NCBI GenBank assembly: GCA_937974825.1
Contig: CALJVD010000048.1
Coordinates: 1-24,999, forward strand
Length of the DNA stretch: 24,999 nt
Direction: 5' to 3'
Source of the DNA: an uncultured Oceanospirillaceae bacterium
GTDB lineage: Bacteria > Pseudomonadota > Gammaproteobacteria > Pseudomonadales > Oceanobacteraceae
The notes beneath the pieces are model-generated. The model ran no database searches. It saw only the letters and a program-made list of their open reading frames with translations, and had not been told where the DNA came from. The position numbers were made by a program, and so were the translations under genes. The first letter of the stretch is position 1; each line of letters starts with the position of its first letter. Shown here one piece after another: positions 7,925-15,253 of the stretch.

Positions 7925-9409
7925 CTACTCTTCGTCTATGCCTAAGTCATTCCAAATAGCATCGATACGTGCGGTGACTTCTGGGTCTTTGACAATGGGC
8001 GTGCCCCACTCACGATCGGTTTCACCCGGCCATTTATTGGTGGCATCCATCCCCATTTTTGACCCTAGTCCTGATACAGGCGAAGCAAAATCGAGGTAGT
8101 CGATAGGCGTATTGTCTATCAGAGTGGTATCACGCGTTGGGTCCATACGAGTAGTAATGGCCCAAATCACATCTTCCCAGCTGCGTACATCAACATCGTC
8201 ATCGACCACAATCACGAATTTTGTGTACATAAACTGACGTAAAAACGACCAAATACCCATCATTACGCGCTTGGCATGACCAGCGTATTGTTTCTTCATG
8301 CTCACAATAGCCATACGGTATGAACAGCCTTCAGGCGGTAAGTAAAAATCGACAATTTCTGGAAACTGCTTTTGTAAAATAGGCACAAAGACTTCGTTTA
8401 ATGCCACCCCTAATATGGCAGGCTCATCCGGTGGACGACCTGTATAAGTGCTGTGGTAAATAGGGTCTTTGCGGTGTGTGATACGTTCAATGGTAAACAC
8501 AGGAAAACTGTCGACTTCATTGTAGTAACCGGTGTGGTCACCATAAGGGCCTTCATCGGCCATTTCGTCGGGGTAAATAAAGCCTTCCAGTACAATCTCA
8601 GCCGAAGCCGGCACCATTAGGTTATTACCAATACTCTTTACCAGTTCGGTTTTGCTGTCGCGTAATAAGCCAGCAAAGGCGTATTCGCTTAAGGTGTCGG
8701 GTACAGGCGTCACTGCCCCTAAAATGGTGGCTGGGTCGGCACCTAACGCGACAGACACAGGGAAAGGTTCGCCCGGATACTTGTCTTGCCATTCTTTGAA
8801 GTCTAAAGCCCCACCACGGTGGCTTAACCAGCGCATAATCACTTTATTCTTAGCAATGACCTGCATACGGTATATGCCTAAGTTATGGCGGTCTTTATGC
8901 GGCCCTTTGGTAATCACTAGTGGCCAAGTAATAAGTGGAGCAGCATCGCCCGGCCAGCATTGCATGACAGGAATGGTACTTAAGTCGACATTGTCGCCTT
9001 CAATGATGATGTCTTGGCATGGAGCTTTTTTAACTTCTTTCGGCCCCATAGTGAGTACCTTTTTGAAGATAGGCAGTTTTTGCCAAGCGTCTTTCATGCC
9101 TGAGGGTGGCTCTGGTTCTTTTAGGAACGCCAGTAACTCACCAACACCGCGCAGTGCTGTAACAGACTCTTCACCCATGCCCATAGCCACACGCTTAGCG
9201 GTACCAAATAAGTTGGCCAGTACCGGCATGTTATAACCGACAGGGTTCTCAAATAGTAATGCTGGGCCGCCCGCACGTAAGACACGGTCGGCGATTTCGG
9301 TCATTTCTAAATGAGGGTCAACAGGGTGGCTAATGCGTTTTAACTCACCCTGTTTTTCTAATTGTTTAATAAAGTCACGTAAGTCGACGTATTTCACGTT
9401 AGTGTCCAA
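7925..9409 (-). CDS. ubiD: 4-hydroxy-3-polyprenylbenzoate decarboxylase
   Basis: UbiD decarboxylates 4-hydroxy-3-polyprenylbenzoate in ubiquinone synthesis, using prenylated FMN made by UbiX. At 494 residues it matches the E. coli length closely. Family landmarks include YVDLRDFIKQLEKQGELKRI near the N-terminus, the GIYRMQV segment with R181, the WLSHRGGALDF segment (194-204), and the ASAEIVLEG and DEGPYGDHTGYY segments (268-296) that form the cofactor/metal site. An in-frame TAA lies two codons upstream, and the only early start codons are TTG (9409) and a GTG four codons in. TTG is kept because the first residues align with other UbiD proteins. No strong Shine-Dalgarno sequence is seen. UbiX is not in the window. 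Confidence 0.97.
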   Translation of the reverse strand: MDTNVKYVDLRDFIKQLEKQGELKRISHPVDPHLEMTEIADRVLRAGGPALLFENPVGYNMPVLANLFGTAKRVAMGMGEESVTALRGVGELLAFLKEPEPPSGMKDAWQKLPIFKKVLTMGPKEVKKAPCQDIIIEGDNVDLSTIPVMQCWPGDAAPLITWPLVITKGPHKDRHNLGIYRMQVIAKNKVIMRWLSHRGGALDFKEWQDKYPGEPFPVSVALGADPATILGAVTPVPDTLSEYAFAGLLRDSKTELVKSIGNNLMVPASAEIVLEGFIYPDEMADEGPYGDHTGYYNEVDSFPVFTIERITHRKDPIYHSTYTGRPPDEPAILGVALNEVFVPILQKQFPEIVDFYLPPEGCSYRMAIVSMKKQYAGHAKRVMMGIWSFLRQFMYTKFVIVVDDDVDVRSWEDVIWAITTRMDPTRDTTLIDNTPIDYLDFASPVSGLGSKMGMDATNKWPGETDREWGTPIVKDPEVTARIDAIWNDLGIDEE

Positions 9410-9458
9410 TGCTTAAACTGATGCCGCTATGATAGCAGCCAAAAGCGGATAAAACAGA

Positions 9459-9464
9459 TATAAT
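9459..9464 (+). promoter_or_regulatory. Consensus -10 box upstream of the DUF423-trmB unit
   Basis: TATAAT at 9459-9464 lies 31 bases before the DUF423 start, in the 85-base divergent gap with ubiD. No good -35 hexamer is found 16-18 bases upstream, so the promoter may be weak or need an activator. Confidence 0.5.
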
Positions 9465-9494
9465 CGCCTACCTTTCATTGCTGCGAGATTCCTT

Positions 9495-9878
9495 ATGCAA
9501 GCCAAAAGTATGATTCAATTTGCCGCCATACTTGGTTTGTCTGGTGTGGCGTACGGCGCCTTTGGTGCCCATGCCTTGAAAGGCGTATTAACCGCTCAGC
9601 AGCTAGGCTGGTGGGCAACAGCCGTACAGTATCAATTAGTGCATGCGGTTGCGCTGTTGGTGCTAGGAGTATGGCAGCTGCAACAACCACAAAAATGGCT
9701 TAGCTTAAGTGCGTGGTTTATGGTGATAGGCGCTCTGTTCTTTTGCGGTAGCTTATACACTATGGCGTTAACAGACATTCGTATATTCGGCGCTATTACC
9801 CCTATTGGCGGTAGCAGTTGGTTAATTGGCTGGGCACTTTTGATAGTGGCAGGTCAAAAAGTTAAACAAACTAAATAG
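9495..9878 (+). CDS. DUF423 family inner-membrane protein (YgdD-like)
   Basis: A 127-residue protein with four hydrophobic helices (about 8-26, 44-62, 68-88 and 99-121). The family signatures are FGAHALK near residue 23, the CGSLYTMAL segment in the third helix and ITPIGGSSWLIGW in the last. DUF423 proteins are small integral inner-membrane proteins of unknown function; nothing here adds a function. The trmB start lies 7 bases downstream and its AGGT Shine-Dalgarno sequence overlaps the DUF423 stop, so the two are probably one transcript with coupled translation. The DUF423 ribosome-binding site itself is weak. Confidence 0.88.
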   Translation: MQAKSMIQFAAILGLSGVAYGAFGAHALKGVLTAQQLGWWATAVQYQLVHAVALLVLGVWQLQQPQKWLSLSAWFMVIGALFFCGSLYTMALTDIRIFGAITPIGGSSWLIGWALLIVAGQKVKQTK

Positions 9879-9885
9879 GTTTCCT

Positions 9886-10605
9886 GTGACAGAAGAACAA
9901 TCTCCACAAACAGACACGCCAGAAGAAAAAAAGACGTTTCGTCGTGGCATTAAAAGCTTTGTTATTCGTGCAGGGCGCTTAACCAAAGGTCAAGAAGGTG
10001 CATTAGAGCGACAATGGCCAAAAATGGGTTTAGAGTTAGACCAAGGCCCTCTCAATATTGCTGAAGAATTTGGGCGCAATGCTCCTGTCGTGCTTGAAAT
10101 TGGTTATGGCATGGGACAAAGCTTGGCGGCTATGGCTAAGGCTGCACCTGAAAAAGACTTTATCGGGGTTGAGGTCCACCTGCCTGGTGTGGGGTCGCTC
10201 TTACACTTAGCTGAAGAAATGGGTCTAACCAATCTGCGTACTTACAAAGACGATGCTATTGAAGTATTAAAACTGCTGCCCGATGAAAGCCTAGATTGTG
10301 TTCAGCTATTCTTTCCAGACCCTTGGCATAAAAAGAAGCATAACAAGCGTCGAATCGTTCAGCCTGAGTTTGCACAAACTATTCGTCGAGTGTTAAAGAA
10401 AGGCGGTATCTTCCATATGGCGACCGACTGGGAGCCCTATATGGAGCATATGCTAGAAGTGATGGATGTGGCCGAAGGTTATGAAAACGTTGCTGGTAAA
10501 GGCAACTGTGTACCACGTCCAGAAAGTCGCCCACTAACTAAATTTGAATTACGCGGCGAGCGTAAAGGGCATGGTGTGTGGGACTTAATGTTTCGCTCTG
10601 TTTAG
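9886..10605 (+). CDS. trmB: tRNA (guanine-N7)-methyltransferase
   Basis: TrmB makes 7-methylguanosine at position 46 in the variable loop of tRNAs using S-adenosylmethionine. The 239-residue length equals that of E. coli TrmB. Visible are motif I (EIGYGMG, 71-77), the GVEVHLPGVG segment, the catalytic and tRNA-binding FFPDPWHKKKHNKRR stretch, the HMATDWEPYMEHM segment and a C-terminal TKFELRGERKGHGVWDL. The start is GTG, with the Shine-Dalgarno sequence inside the end of the preceding gene. The last codons and the stop lie inside a terminator-like hairpin. Confidence 0.97.
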   Translation: MTEEQSPQTDTPEEKKTFRRGIKSFVIRAGRLTKGQEGALERQWPKMGLELDQGPLNIAEEFGRNAPVVLEIGYGMGQSLAAMAKAAPEKDFIGVEVHLPGVGSLLHLAEEMGLTNLRTYKDDAIEVLKLLPDESLDCVQLFFPDPWHKKKHNKRRIVQPEFAQTIRRVLKKGGIFHMATDWEPYMEHMLEVMDVAEGYENVAGKGNCVPRPESRPLTKFELRGERKGHGVWDLMFRSV

Positions 10606-10618
10606 TTTTAAACAGAGC
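10595..10618. terminator. Hairpin overlapping the trmB stop codon
   Basis: A perfect 10-bp stem (10595-10604 with 10609-10618) with loop GTTT includes the final coding bases and TAG of trmB. It is followed by TTAATAAAACG, so the T-tract is poor. Position and stem quality favour a terminator. Confidence 0.6.
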
Positions 10619-10641
10619 TTAATAAAACGTATTAAATTTAG

Positions 10642-10662
10642 AAGCGGCTGGTTAGGCCGCTT
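10642..10662. terminator. Hairpin at the 3' end of copA
   Basis: AAGCGGC (10642-10648) pairs with GCCGCTT (10656-10662) over a 7-base loop that contains the copA stop codon. In the minus direction it is followed by CTAAATTT, a weak T-tract. Together with the neighbouring hairpin at 10595-10618 it separates the convergent trmB and copA genes. Confidence 0.5.
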
Positions 10663-13096
10663 TAAACCGCTTAAGTCTTAGTGCGTTCGTCACAACAAAT
10701 ACACTCGACATAGCCATAGCTCCCGACGCTAACATAGGGGACAACAGAATTCCCCAAGCCGGATAGAGAACCCCAGCCGCTACTGGAATCAACAGAATGT
10801 TATAGGCGAACGCCCAGAACAAGTTCTGACGAATATTACGTAGTGTTGCTGAGCTAATACGGAAAGCATTGCTGACCGAGGTTAAGTTAGTGTTCATCAG
10901 AACTACATCGGCAGCTTCTATGGCAACGTCTGTACCGGAGCCAACGGCTATGCCCGCATCCGCCTCTGCTAGAGCTGGCGCATCGTTAATACCATCTCCA
11001 ACAAAAGCCACTTCACCAAAACGCGCACGCATTTCTTTGATTTTCTCGACCTTACCTTCCGGTAATACACCCCCATACACTTCATCAATACCAAGCTGGC
11101 GGGCGATGGCTTCTGCTGTTTGTTGGTTGTCACCAGAAATCATCGCGGTTTTTAAACCAGCAGCGTGTAACGCGCTAATGGTTTGCTTGGCGCTGTCGCG
11201 AATTGGATCGGTAATAGCCAAAAGAGCAACTGGTTGGTTGTCGACTAGCATAAATAAACGGGTTTTGCCGTCATTAGCCAATGCCTGAGCTTGTTTGTTG
11301 AGCTCGGCATTATCAATGCCTAGGGAGCTTAAAAGTACGTCACCACCTAGCGCAATTTGCTTCCCATCTAATTGTGCCTGTACGCCTTTACCAGCCGTGG
11401 CAGTAAAATGTTCAACCGACTGTAGACCAAGATTACGTTCAGCAGCCGCCCCTAAAATTGCTTGTGCCAGCGAGTGTTCAGAACCTTGTTCAACACTTGC
11501 AGCCCAGCTTAATACTTGATCTTCGCTGTACTGTGCCAGTGTGATGATATCGGTAAGGGTGGGCTTGCCTTCAGTGAGAGTACCGGTTTTATCAAAGGCC
11601 ACCATTTTACATTGGTTCAAGGTTTGTAAAGCATCGCCTTTATGGAACAGAACCCCCATGTCGGCTGCTCGCCCCGTACCGACCATAATAGAGGTGGGAG
11701 TAGCCAACCCCATGGCGCAAGGGCAAGCAATAATAAGAACGGCAACAGCATTGACGAGTGCCATTGTCAGTGCTGGTTCAGGTCCAAAGAATAACCAGAC
11801 GGCAAAGGTCAGCGCAGCCATTAGCATAACAATAGGCACAAACACATTAGTGACTCTATCGAGCAACGACTGAATAGGCAGTTTAGCCGCCTGGGCTTGC
11901 TCTACCATGTTAATAATTTGTGCTAAACGAGTATCTTTACCCACATGAGTGATTTTAACGGTGAGTGCCCCGGTACTGTTTAACGTGCCACCGGTGACCA
12001 GGTCATTGACGCCTTTGCTTACCGCTAGAGGTTCACCAGTCAGCATAGATTCATCGACTAAGGATTCGCCTTGAGTAATGATACCGTCTAGAGAGATACG
12101 TTCGCCTGGACGAATAATAATTAAATCGCCAACGGTAAGGCTGTTAATATCCACTTCTTCGGTTTTATCTCCGACCAGCTTTCGTGCGGTCTTTTCTTGC
12201 AGGCTTAATAAGCGTTGTACGGCCTCACCCGTTCTGCCTTTTGCTCGCGCTTCTAATAAGCGACCAAAGAGAATTAAGGTAATAATGACGGCCGCCGCTT
12301 CAAAGTAATAATGACGAGACTCTTCGGGCACTATATTGTCGCCAAAGGTAACCACCGTTGAAAATAGCCAAGCAGCACCACTACCAAGGGCTACCAAAGA
12401 GTTCATTTCTGGTGCGCGTCGGGCAATGGCAGGTATACCAACTTTAAAGAATCGCCAACCTGGGCCAACTATAATGGCTGTGGTGAAAGCAAACTGAATA
12501 AGGCCGTTGTAAAAATCACCAAGATGGGTAGCAATCCATGTGCCTAAGCCCATATGTTCACCCATGCCTAAGATAAACACTGGCAGCGTAAGAATGGCTG
12601 CAATCCATAAGTCACGCTTAAGCAGCTGGATTTCATGCTCTTTTTGTTCGGTTTTATCGTCATGATCTTCCGATACTGGCTGCGCATCAAAACCACTGTC
12701 TTTAACCGCTTGCAGCAGCTGCGGTATATCGATGTTGCCAGCAAAGGCTTTTACATAAGCTTTTTCATTAGCGAGGTTCACTGTGGCTTCAATAACACCA
12801 GGTAAGGCGATTAAGGCTTTTTCTACTTTGCCAACACAGGAGGCGCAACTCATGCCAATAATATCGATTTCAAACTGGTCGTAATGAGAGGTATAGCCCA
12901 ACTCATCTAGGGCTTGTTGCAGCGCAGTACTAGAAAAAGAAGCCGGTGCATTAATATCGGCTTTTTCAGCCGCTAGGTTGACGTTAGCTTGTACACCATC
13001 GATTGCATTGAGTTTTTTGTCGACTTTATTCACGCACGAGGCGCAACTCATACCGCTGATGGGTAAATTTATTTTGACAGTTTGGTTACTAGCCAT
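10652..13096 (-). CDS. copA: Copper-exporting P1B-type ATPase
   Basis: CopA pumps Cu(I) out of the cytoplasm. The 814-residue protein has two N-terminal heavy-metal-associated domains with GMSCASC sites (Cys18/21 and Cys84/87) and eight predicted membrane helices. It has the actuator TGEP loop (353-356), the intramembrane CPC metal site (458-460), the phosphorylated Asp502 in DKTGT, and GDGINDAP (700-707). YN (765-766) and MSS (796-798) in the last helices are the additional Cu(I)-type residues, which separates it from Zn/Cd pumps. The nucleotide-domain SEHP motif reads SEHS. An AGGAG Shine-Dalgarno sequence precedes the ATG. It is divergent from a MerR-family regulator across a MerR-type operator, so metal-induced expression is expected. 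Confidence 0.95.
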   Translation of the reverse strand: MASNQTVKINLPISGMSCASCVNKVDKKLNAIDGVQANVNLAAEKADINAPASFSSTALQQALDELGYTSHYDQFEIDIIGMSCASCVGKVEKALIALPGVIEATVNLANEKAYVKAFAGNIDIPQLLQAVKDSGFDAQPVSEDHDDKTEQKEHEIQLLKRDLWIAAILTLPVFILGMGEHMGLGTWIATHLGDFYNGLIQFAFTTAIIVGPGWRFFKVGIPAIARRAPEMNSLVALGSGAAWLFSTVVTFGDNIVPEESRHYYFEAAAVIITLILFGRLLEARAKGRTGEAVQRLLSLQEKTARKLVGDKTEEVDINSLTVGDLIIIRPGERISLDGIITQGESLVDESMLTGEPLAVSKGVNDLVTGGTLNSTGALTVKITHVGKDTRLAQIINMVEQAQAAKLPIQSLLDRVTNVFVPIVMLMAALTFAVWLFFGPEPALTMALVNAVAVLIIACPCAMGLATPTSIMVGTGRAADMGVLFHKGDALQTLNQCKMVAFDKTGTLTEGKPTLTDIITLAQYSEDQVLSWAASVEQGSEHSLAQAILGAAAERNLGLQSVEHFTATAGKGVQAQLDGKQIALGGDVLLSSLGIDNAELNKQAQALANDGKTRLFMLVDNQPVALLAITDPIRDSAKQTISALHAAGLKTAMISGDNQQTAEAIARQLGIDEVYGGVLPEGKVEKIKEMRARFGEVAFVGDGINDAPALAEADAGIAVGSGTDVAIEAADVVLMNTNLTSVSNAFRISSATLRNIRQNLFWAFAYNILLIPVAAGVLYPAWGILLSPMLASGAMAMSSVFVVTNALRLKRFKAA

Positions 13097-13144
13097 AAGT
13101 AACTCCTAATTATATTTCACTAGAAATTATTCCTAATAACTATC

Positions 13145-13176
13145 ATGATAGACCCTGTACCTAAGTACGGAGTCAA
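13145..13176 (-). promoter_or_regulatory. MerR-type operator and promoter for copA
   Basis: On the minus strand TTGACT (13171-13176) and TATCAT (13145-13150) are 20 bases apart, the over-long spacing typical of promoters remodelled by MerR-family activators (usually 19-20). The spacer holds an imperfect dyad: ACCCTGTAC at 13152-13160 and GTACGGAGT at 13165-13173, matching at 7 of 9 positions around a 4-base centre. The regulator's own Shine-Dalgarno sequence (GGAG at 13169-13172) lies in the right half-site, so binding may also repress its translation or transcription. Confidence 0.85.
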
Positions 13177-13181
13177 GTGTT

Positions 13182-13562
13182 GTGTTTACTATAGGAAAAT
13201 TTGCTGAGGCAGGTGGTGTGGGCGTTGAAACCATTCGCTTTTACCAGCGCAAAGAATTATTGGCTGTGCCAGAAAGTAGCCAAGGTGTGCGCCGCTACGG
13301 TGAGGAAGATTTACGCCGTTTAAAGTTTATACGTAAGGCACAAACTGCCGGATTTACGCTCGACGAAATTAAAGAGCTGTTAAGTTTGGATGCAAGTCAT
13401 GACCGTGCCAGAGCCAATGAAATGGCACTGGCACGAATTAAAGCGTTGGATATAAAAATTGCAGAGCTTCAGCAGGCACGTAACTCTCTGGCCAAGTTAT
13501 CTGAGCAATGTTGTCATACCCGACAAGGCTTATGCCCTATTTTAGAGGCGTTTGGGGTGTAG
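13182..13562 (+). CDS. MerR-family metal-responsive regulator, probably controlling copA
   Basis: A 126-residue MerR-family protein: winged helix at about 3-70 with GVETIRFYQRK and RRYGEEDLRRL, dimerisation helix at about 72-108, and a C-terminal metal loop QCCHTRQGLCP with C110, C111 and C118. The DNA-binding half resembles mercury MerR more than CueR, but the first mercury ligand (Cys82 of Tn501 MerR, in THCEE) is replaced by Asp74. The C111-to-C118 spacing (six residues between) is also close to, but shorter than, that of CueR. Divergence from copA across a MerR-type operator argues for Cu(I)/Ag(I) sensing, so it probably acts like CueR. The start is GTG with GGAG nine bases upstream. No mer genes are present. 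Confidence 0.85.
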   Translation: MFTIGKFAEAGGVGVETIRFYQRKELLAVPESSQGVRRYGEEDLRRLKFIRKAQTAGFTLDEIKELLSLDASHDRARANEMALARIKALDIKIAELQQARNSLAKLSEQCCHTRQGLCPILEAFGV

Positions 13563-13569
13563 TAAATGC

Positions 13570-13866
13570 TTACTCGGCACCGGCTGATTGTAGAGCCTTT
13601 ACGTAATCGGCAGAACGACCATGGGTAGCAATGTATTGCAGAATGGTCTGCCCGTTTGAGTTTTTAGCGTTAATATCTGCGCCTTTTTGTTTGAATAAGG
13701 TTAAAAAACGGGCGTAAGTGTCAGGTAACATAAATTGATACGCGTAAACCGCTACATCAAAATCTTTATCGTTACGCTTACCTGCGCTTGAGCGTGGTTC
13801 TAAAAAACGCTCAATCATTTCATCGGTCCACTCGGTAAAGTACTCGGGAGCCTTATCTTTTGCCAT
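13570..13866 (-). CDS. Small ankyrin-repeat protein
   Basis: A 98-residue soluble protein with a charged N-terminal half (EYFTEWTDEMIERFLEPR) and one recognisable ankyrin-like unit near the C-terminus (GADINAKNSNGQTILQYIA), preceded by a degenerate helix pair. Ankyrin units mediate protein-protein contact; no enzymatic motif is seen and I cannot assign a partner. The ATG at 13866 has GAGGA eight bases upstream, so I prefer it over an in-frame TTG five codons earlier. It is convergent with the MerR-type regulator (7 bases between stops) with no terminator hairpin between them. Confidence 0.7.
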   Translation of the reverse strand: MAKDKAPEYFTEWTDEMIERFLEPRSSAGKRNDKDFDVAVYAYQFMLPDTYARFLTLFKQKGADINAKNSNGQTILQYIATHGRSADYVKALQSAGAE

Positions 13867-13947
13867 GCTCAAAATCCTCAAATCTAAATTTTCTAGGGTG
13901 AAACATACTGGAATTCTAAAAAAACTCTAATATATCTTTTGCATAAG

Positions 13948-13973
13948 GTTATAAGTAGAGTTGTTCTTATAAC
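13948..13973. repeat. 8-bp perfect inverted repeat
   Basis: GTTATAAG (13948-13955) and CTTATAAC (13966-13973) are separated by 10 bases. Centre-to-centre spacing is 18 bases, about two helical turns, so a dimeric regulator could read it; it could equally be a chance AT-rich palindrome. It lies 82-106 bases upstream of the ankyrin gene start. Confidence 0.5.
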
Positions 13974-14106
13974 GCCTTTTGAGTTTTCAGAAGAAAAAAG
14001 TCGTCATGTTTAGTGGTTGTAATTAATGAGTAGCGGAAGATAAAAAAGCATTTAATTGAGCTGCGTCTATTGTTTGTATCATTAGGCACAGTTTTAGAAT
14101 AAAAAA

Positions 14107-14146
14107 CTGATACATATCAAATAGAGCTAAGTTACTTCGGTAAAGA
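14107..14146 (+). promoter_or_regulatory. FNR/Anr box and -10 element of the ompW promoter
   Basis: CTGAT-ACAT-ATCAA at 14107-14120 matches the FNR/Anr consensus TTGAT-N4-ATCAA at 9 of 10 defined positions. TAAAGA at 14141-14146 can serve as the -10, which puts the transcription start near 14153 and the box centre near -40, the class II activator position (usually -41.5). ompW in E. coli and its homologue oprG in Pseudomonas are known targets of FNR and Anr. Confidence 0.75.
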
Positions 14147-14191
14147 ATGCCCGTGTTCTCCCCAGAAGGGGTAATTATTACGGAGTAAATT

Positions 14192-14908
14192 ATGCGAACT
14201 CAATTATTAGCATCGACTATTTTAGCGTTATCAGTTGCAGCCCCTAGTGTAATGGCGCACGAAGCCGGCGATATATTAGTACGCGCTGGGGTTGTTACAG
14301 TAACAACCAGTGAAAGCACATCGGGGGTAGTAGTTGATCGTAGTAGTGTTCCAGCTGTACCAGCAGGAACGAACCTAGGCGGTGAAGCAACTCTCAATAA
14401 CAACACTCAATTAGGCTTAAACTTTGCTTATATGCTGACCGACAAGGTGGCTGTAGAGTTGTTAGCAGCAACACCTTTTGAACACGATGTTGCCATTAAT
14501 GGGACAGGTGCAGTTGATGGTTCGCTAGGTAAAGTAAAGCATTTACCACCTACCCTAAGTGCAGTGTACTACCCACTTGAATCGAGCTCGGTATTTCAGC
14601 CTTATGTAGGTGTGGGTGTGAACTACACTTGGTTTTTTGATGAAAAAGTGACCTCTGGTGCTAAAGCCGGTGATAACGCAGCAGACTTTCCACTAACAAA
14701 TCTAAAAGTTAAAAACTCTTGGGGTTGGGCAGCGCAAATTGGTGCAGACTACATGCTGACTGAAAACATAATGCTAAACGGTCAAATTCGTTATATCGAC
14801 ATTGATACCGAAGCAACGGTGGATGTAGCAGGCGGCGCGGCGCATGCTGTTGTGGATGTGGATATTAAACCGGTCGTGTACATGGTGGGATTAGGCTACA
14901 AATTTTAA
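14192..14908 (+). CDS. ompW: OmpW family outer-membrane protein
   Basis: An eight-stranded outer-membrane beta-barrel thought to let small hydrophobic molecules through laterally. The signal peptide spans about residues 1-22 (cleavage after VMA), and the mature protein starts HEAGDILVRAG, as in other OmpW proteins. Family landmarks are NNTQLGLNFAYMLTDKVAVELLAATPF, the HLPPTLSAVYY segment, the PYVGVGVNYTWFF segment and a C-terminal GLGYKF ending in Phe, the outer-membrane assembly signal. Length 238 is slightly longer than E. coli OmpW. CGGAG lies six bases before the ATG. Expression is predicted to rise under low oxygen through the FNR-type site upstream. A terminator follows, so it is monocistronic. 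Confidence 0.95.
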   Translation: MRTQLLASTILALSVAAPSVMAHEAGDILVRAGVVTVTTSESTSGVVVDRSSVPAVPAGTNLGGEATLNNNTQLGLNFAYMLTDKVAVELLAATPFEHDVAINGTGAVDGSLGKVKHLPPTLSAVYYPLESSSVFQPYVGVGVNYTWFFDEKVTSGAKAGDNAADFPLTNLKVKNSWGWAAQIGADYMLTENIMLNGQIRYIDIDTEATVDVAGGAAHAVVDVDIKPVVYMVGLGYKF

Positions 14909-14924
14909 TAGCCTATAAAAAACT

Positions 14925-14947
14925 AAAGCCGCACATTGTGCGGCTTT
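14925..14947 (+). terminator. Terminator downstream of ompW
   Basis: A perfect 10-bp GC-rich stem (14925-14934 with 14938-14947) closes a 3-base loop 16 bases after the ompW stop. The stem ends in AAA...TTT; the external T-tract is short. Confidence 0.8.
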
Positions 14948-15098
14948 GGGGTCTTGCTAATGAACTTGTTGTTATTAGTAAACAGGCTTATGCCGTTCTT
15001 ATTATTATTGTTGTTCACAGCTAAAGCTGCGCACTCATAACAAAAAATTCTTCTTACCAGCGTTTGTTATTTTTATTATTCGCTTGGTGTTCGGCCTC

Positions 15099-15158
15099 TT
15101 TTTATTTTTGTTGTTTGGCCTGAGTCACTTTTTATTTTTATTATTTGTCACTCTTGTC
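15099..15158. repeat. Two imperfect 30-base tandem units, T-rich
   Basis: Units 15099-15128 and 15129-15158 both begin TTTTTATTTTT followed by a GTTGTTTG or ATTATTTG stretch and both contain a GTCAC motif. A looser third copy may start near 15065. The pattern could reflect slippage in a low-complexity tract rather than a functional repeat. Confidence 0.5.
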
Positions 15159-15253
15159 TTATATAATGCAGATAGCGTGCCAACTTTTGAAAACCCTTTA
15201 AAATCAATGAGTTACGAGGATGGGTTGATTTTATGCAATTTCATCAGAGTGAA

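Larger units (their letters stand above)
13867..14191. other. AT-rich intergenic region upstream of ompW
   Basis: About 325 bases between the ankyrin gene (minus) and ompW (plus). It holds an 8-bp inverted repeat at 13948-13973 and an FNR/Anr-type site with a candidate -10 near its right end. No reading frame or RNA gene is evident in the rest. Confidence 0.6.

Noticed and set aside
8652..9236. 194-codon frame antisense to ubiD
   Set aside because: It is a shadow of the well-conserved ubiD coding sequence; composition is rich in Ser/Pro/Thr and no ribosome-binding site or homology is seen.
10869..11873. Series of plus-strand frames antisense to copA
   Set aside because: They sit opposite uninterrupted, motif-rich CopA coding sequence and resemble low-complexity Ser/Ala/Pro translations.
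13182..13562. Mercury-resistance regulator merR
   Set aside because: The first mercury ligand is Asp74, no mer genes are nearby, and the divergent gene is a Cu(I)-type ATPase.
15160..15166. TATAAT promoter in the T-rich region
   Set aside because: No -35 hexamer at a suitable spacing and no credible gene downstream.
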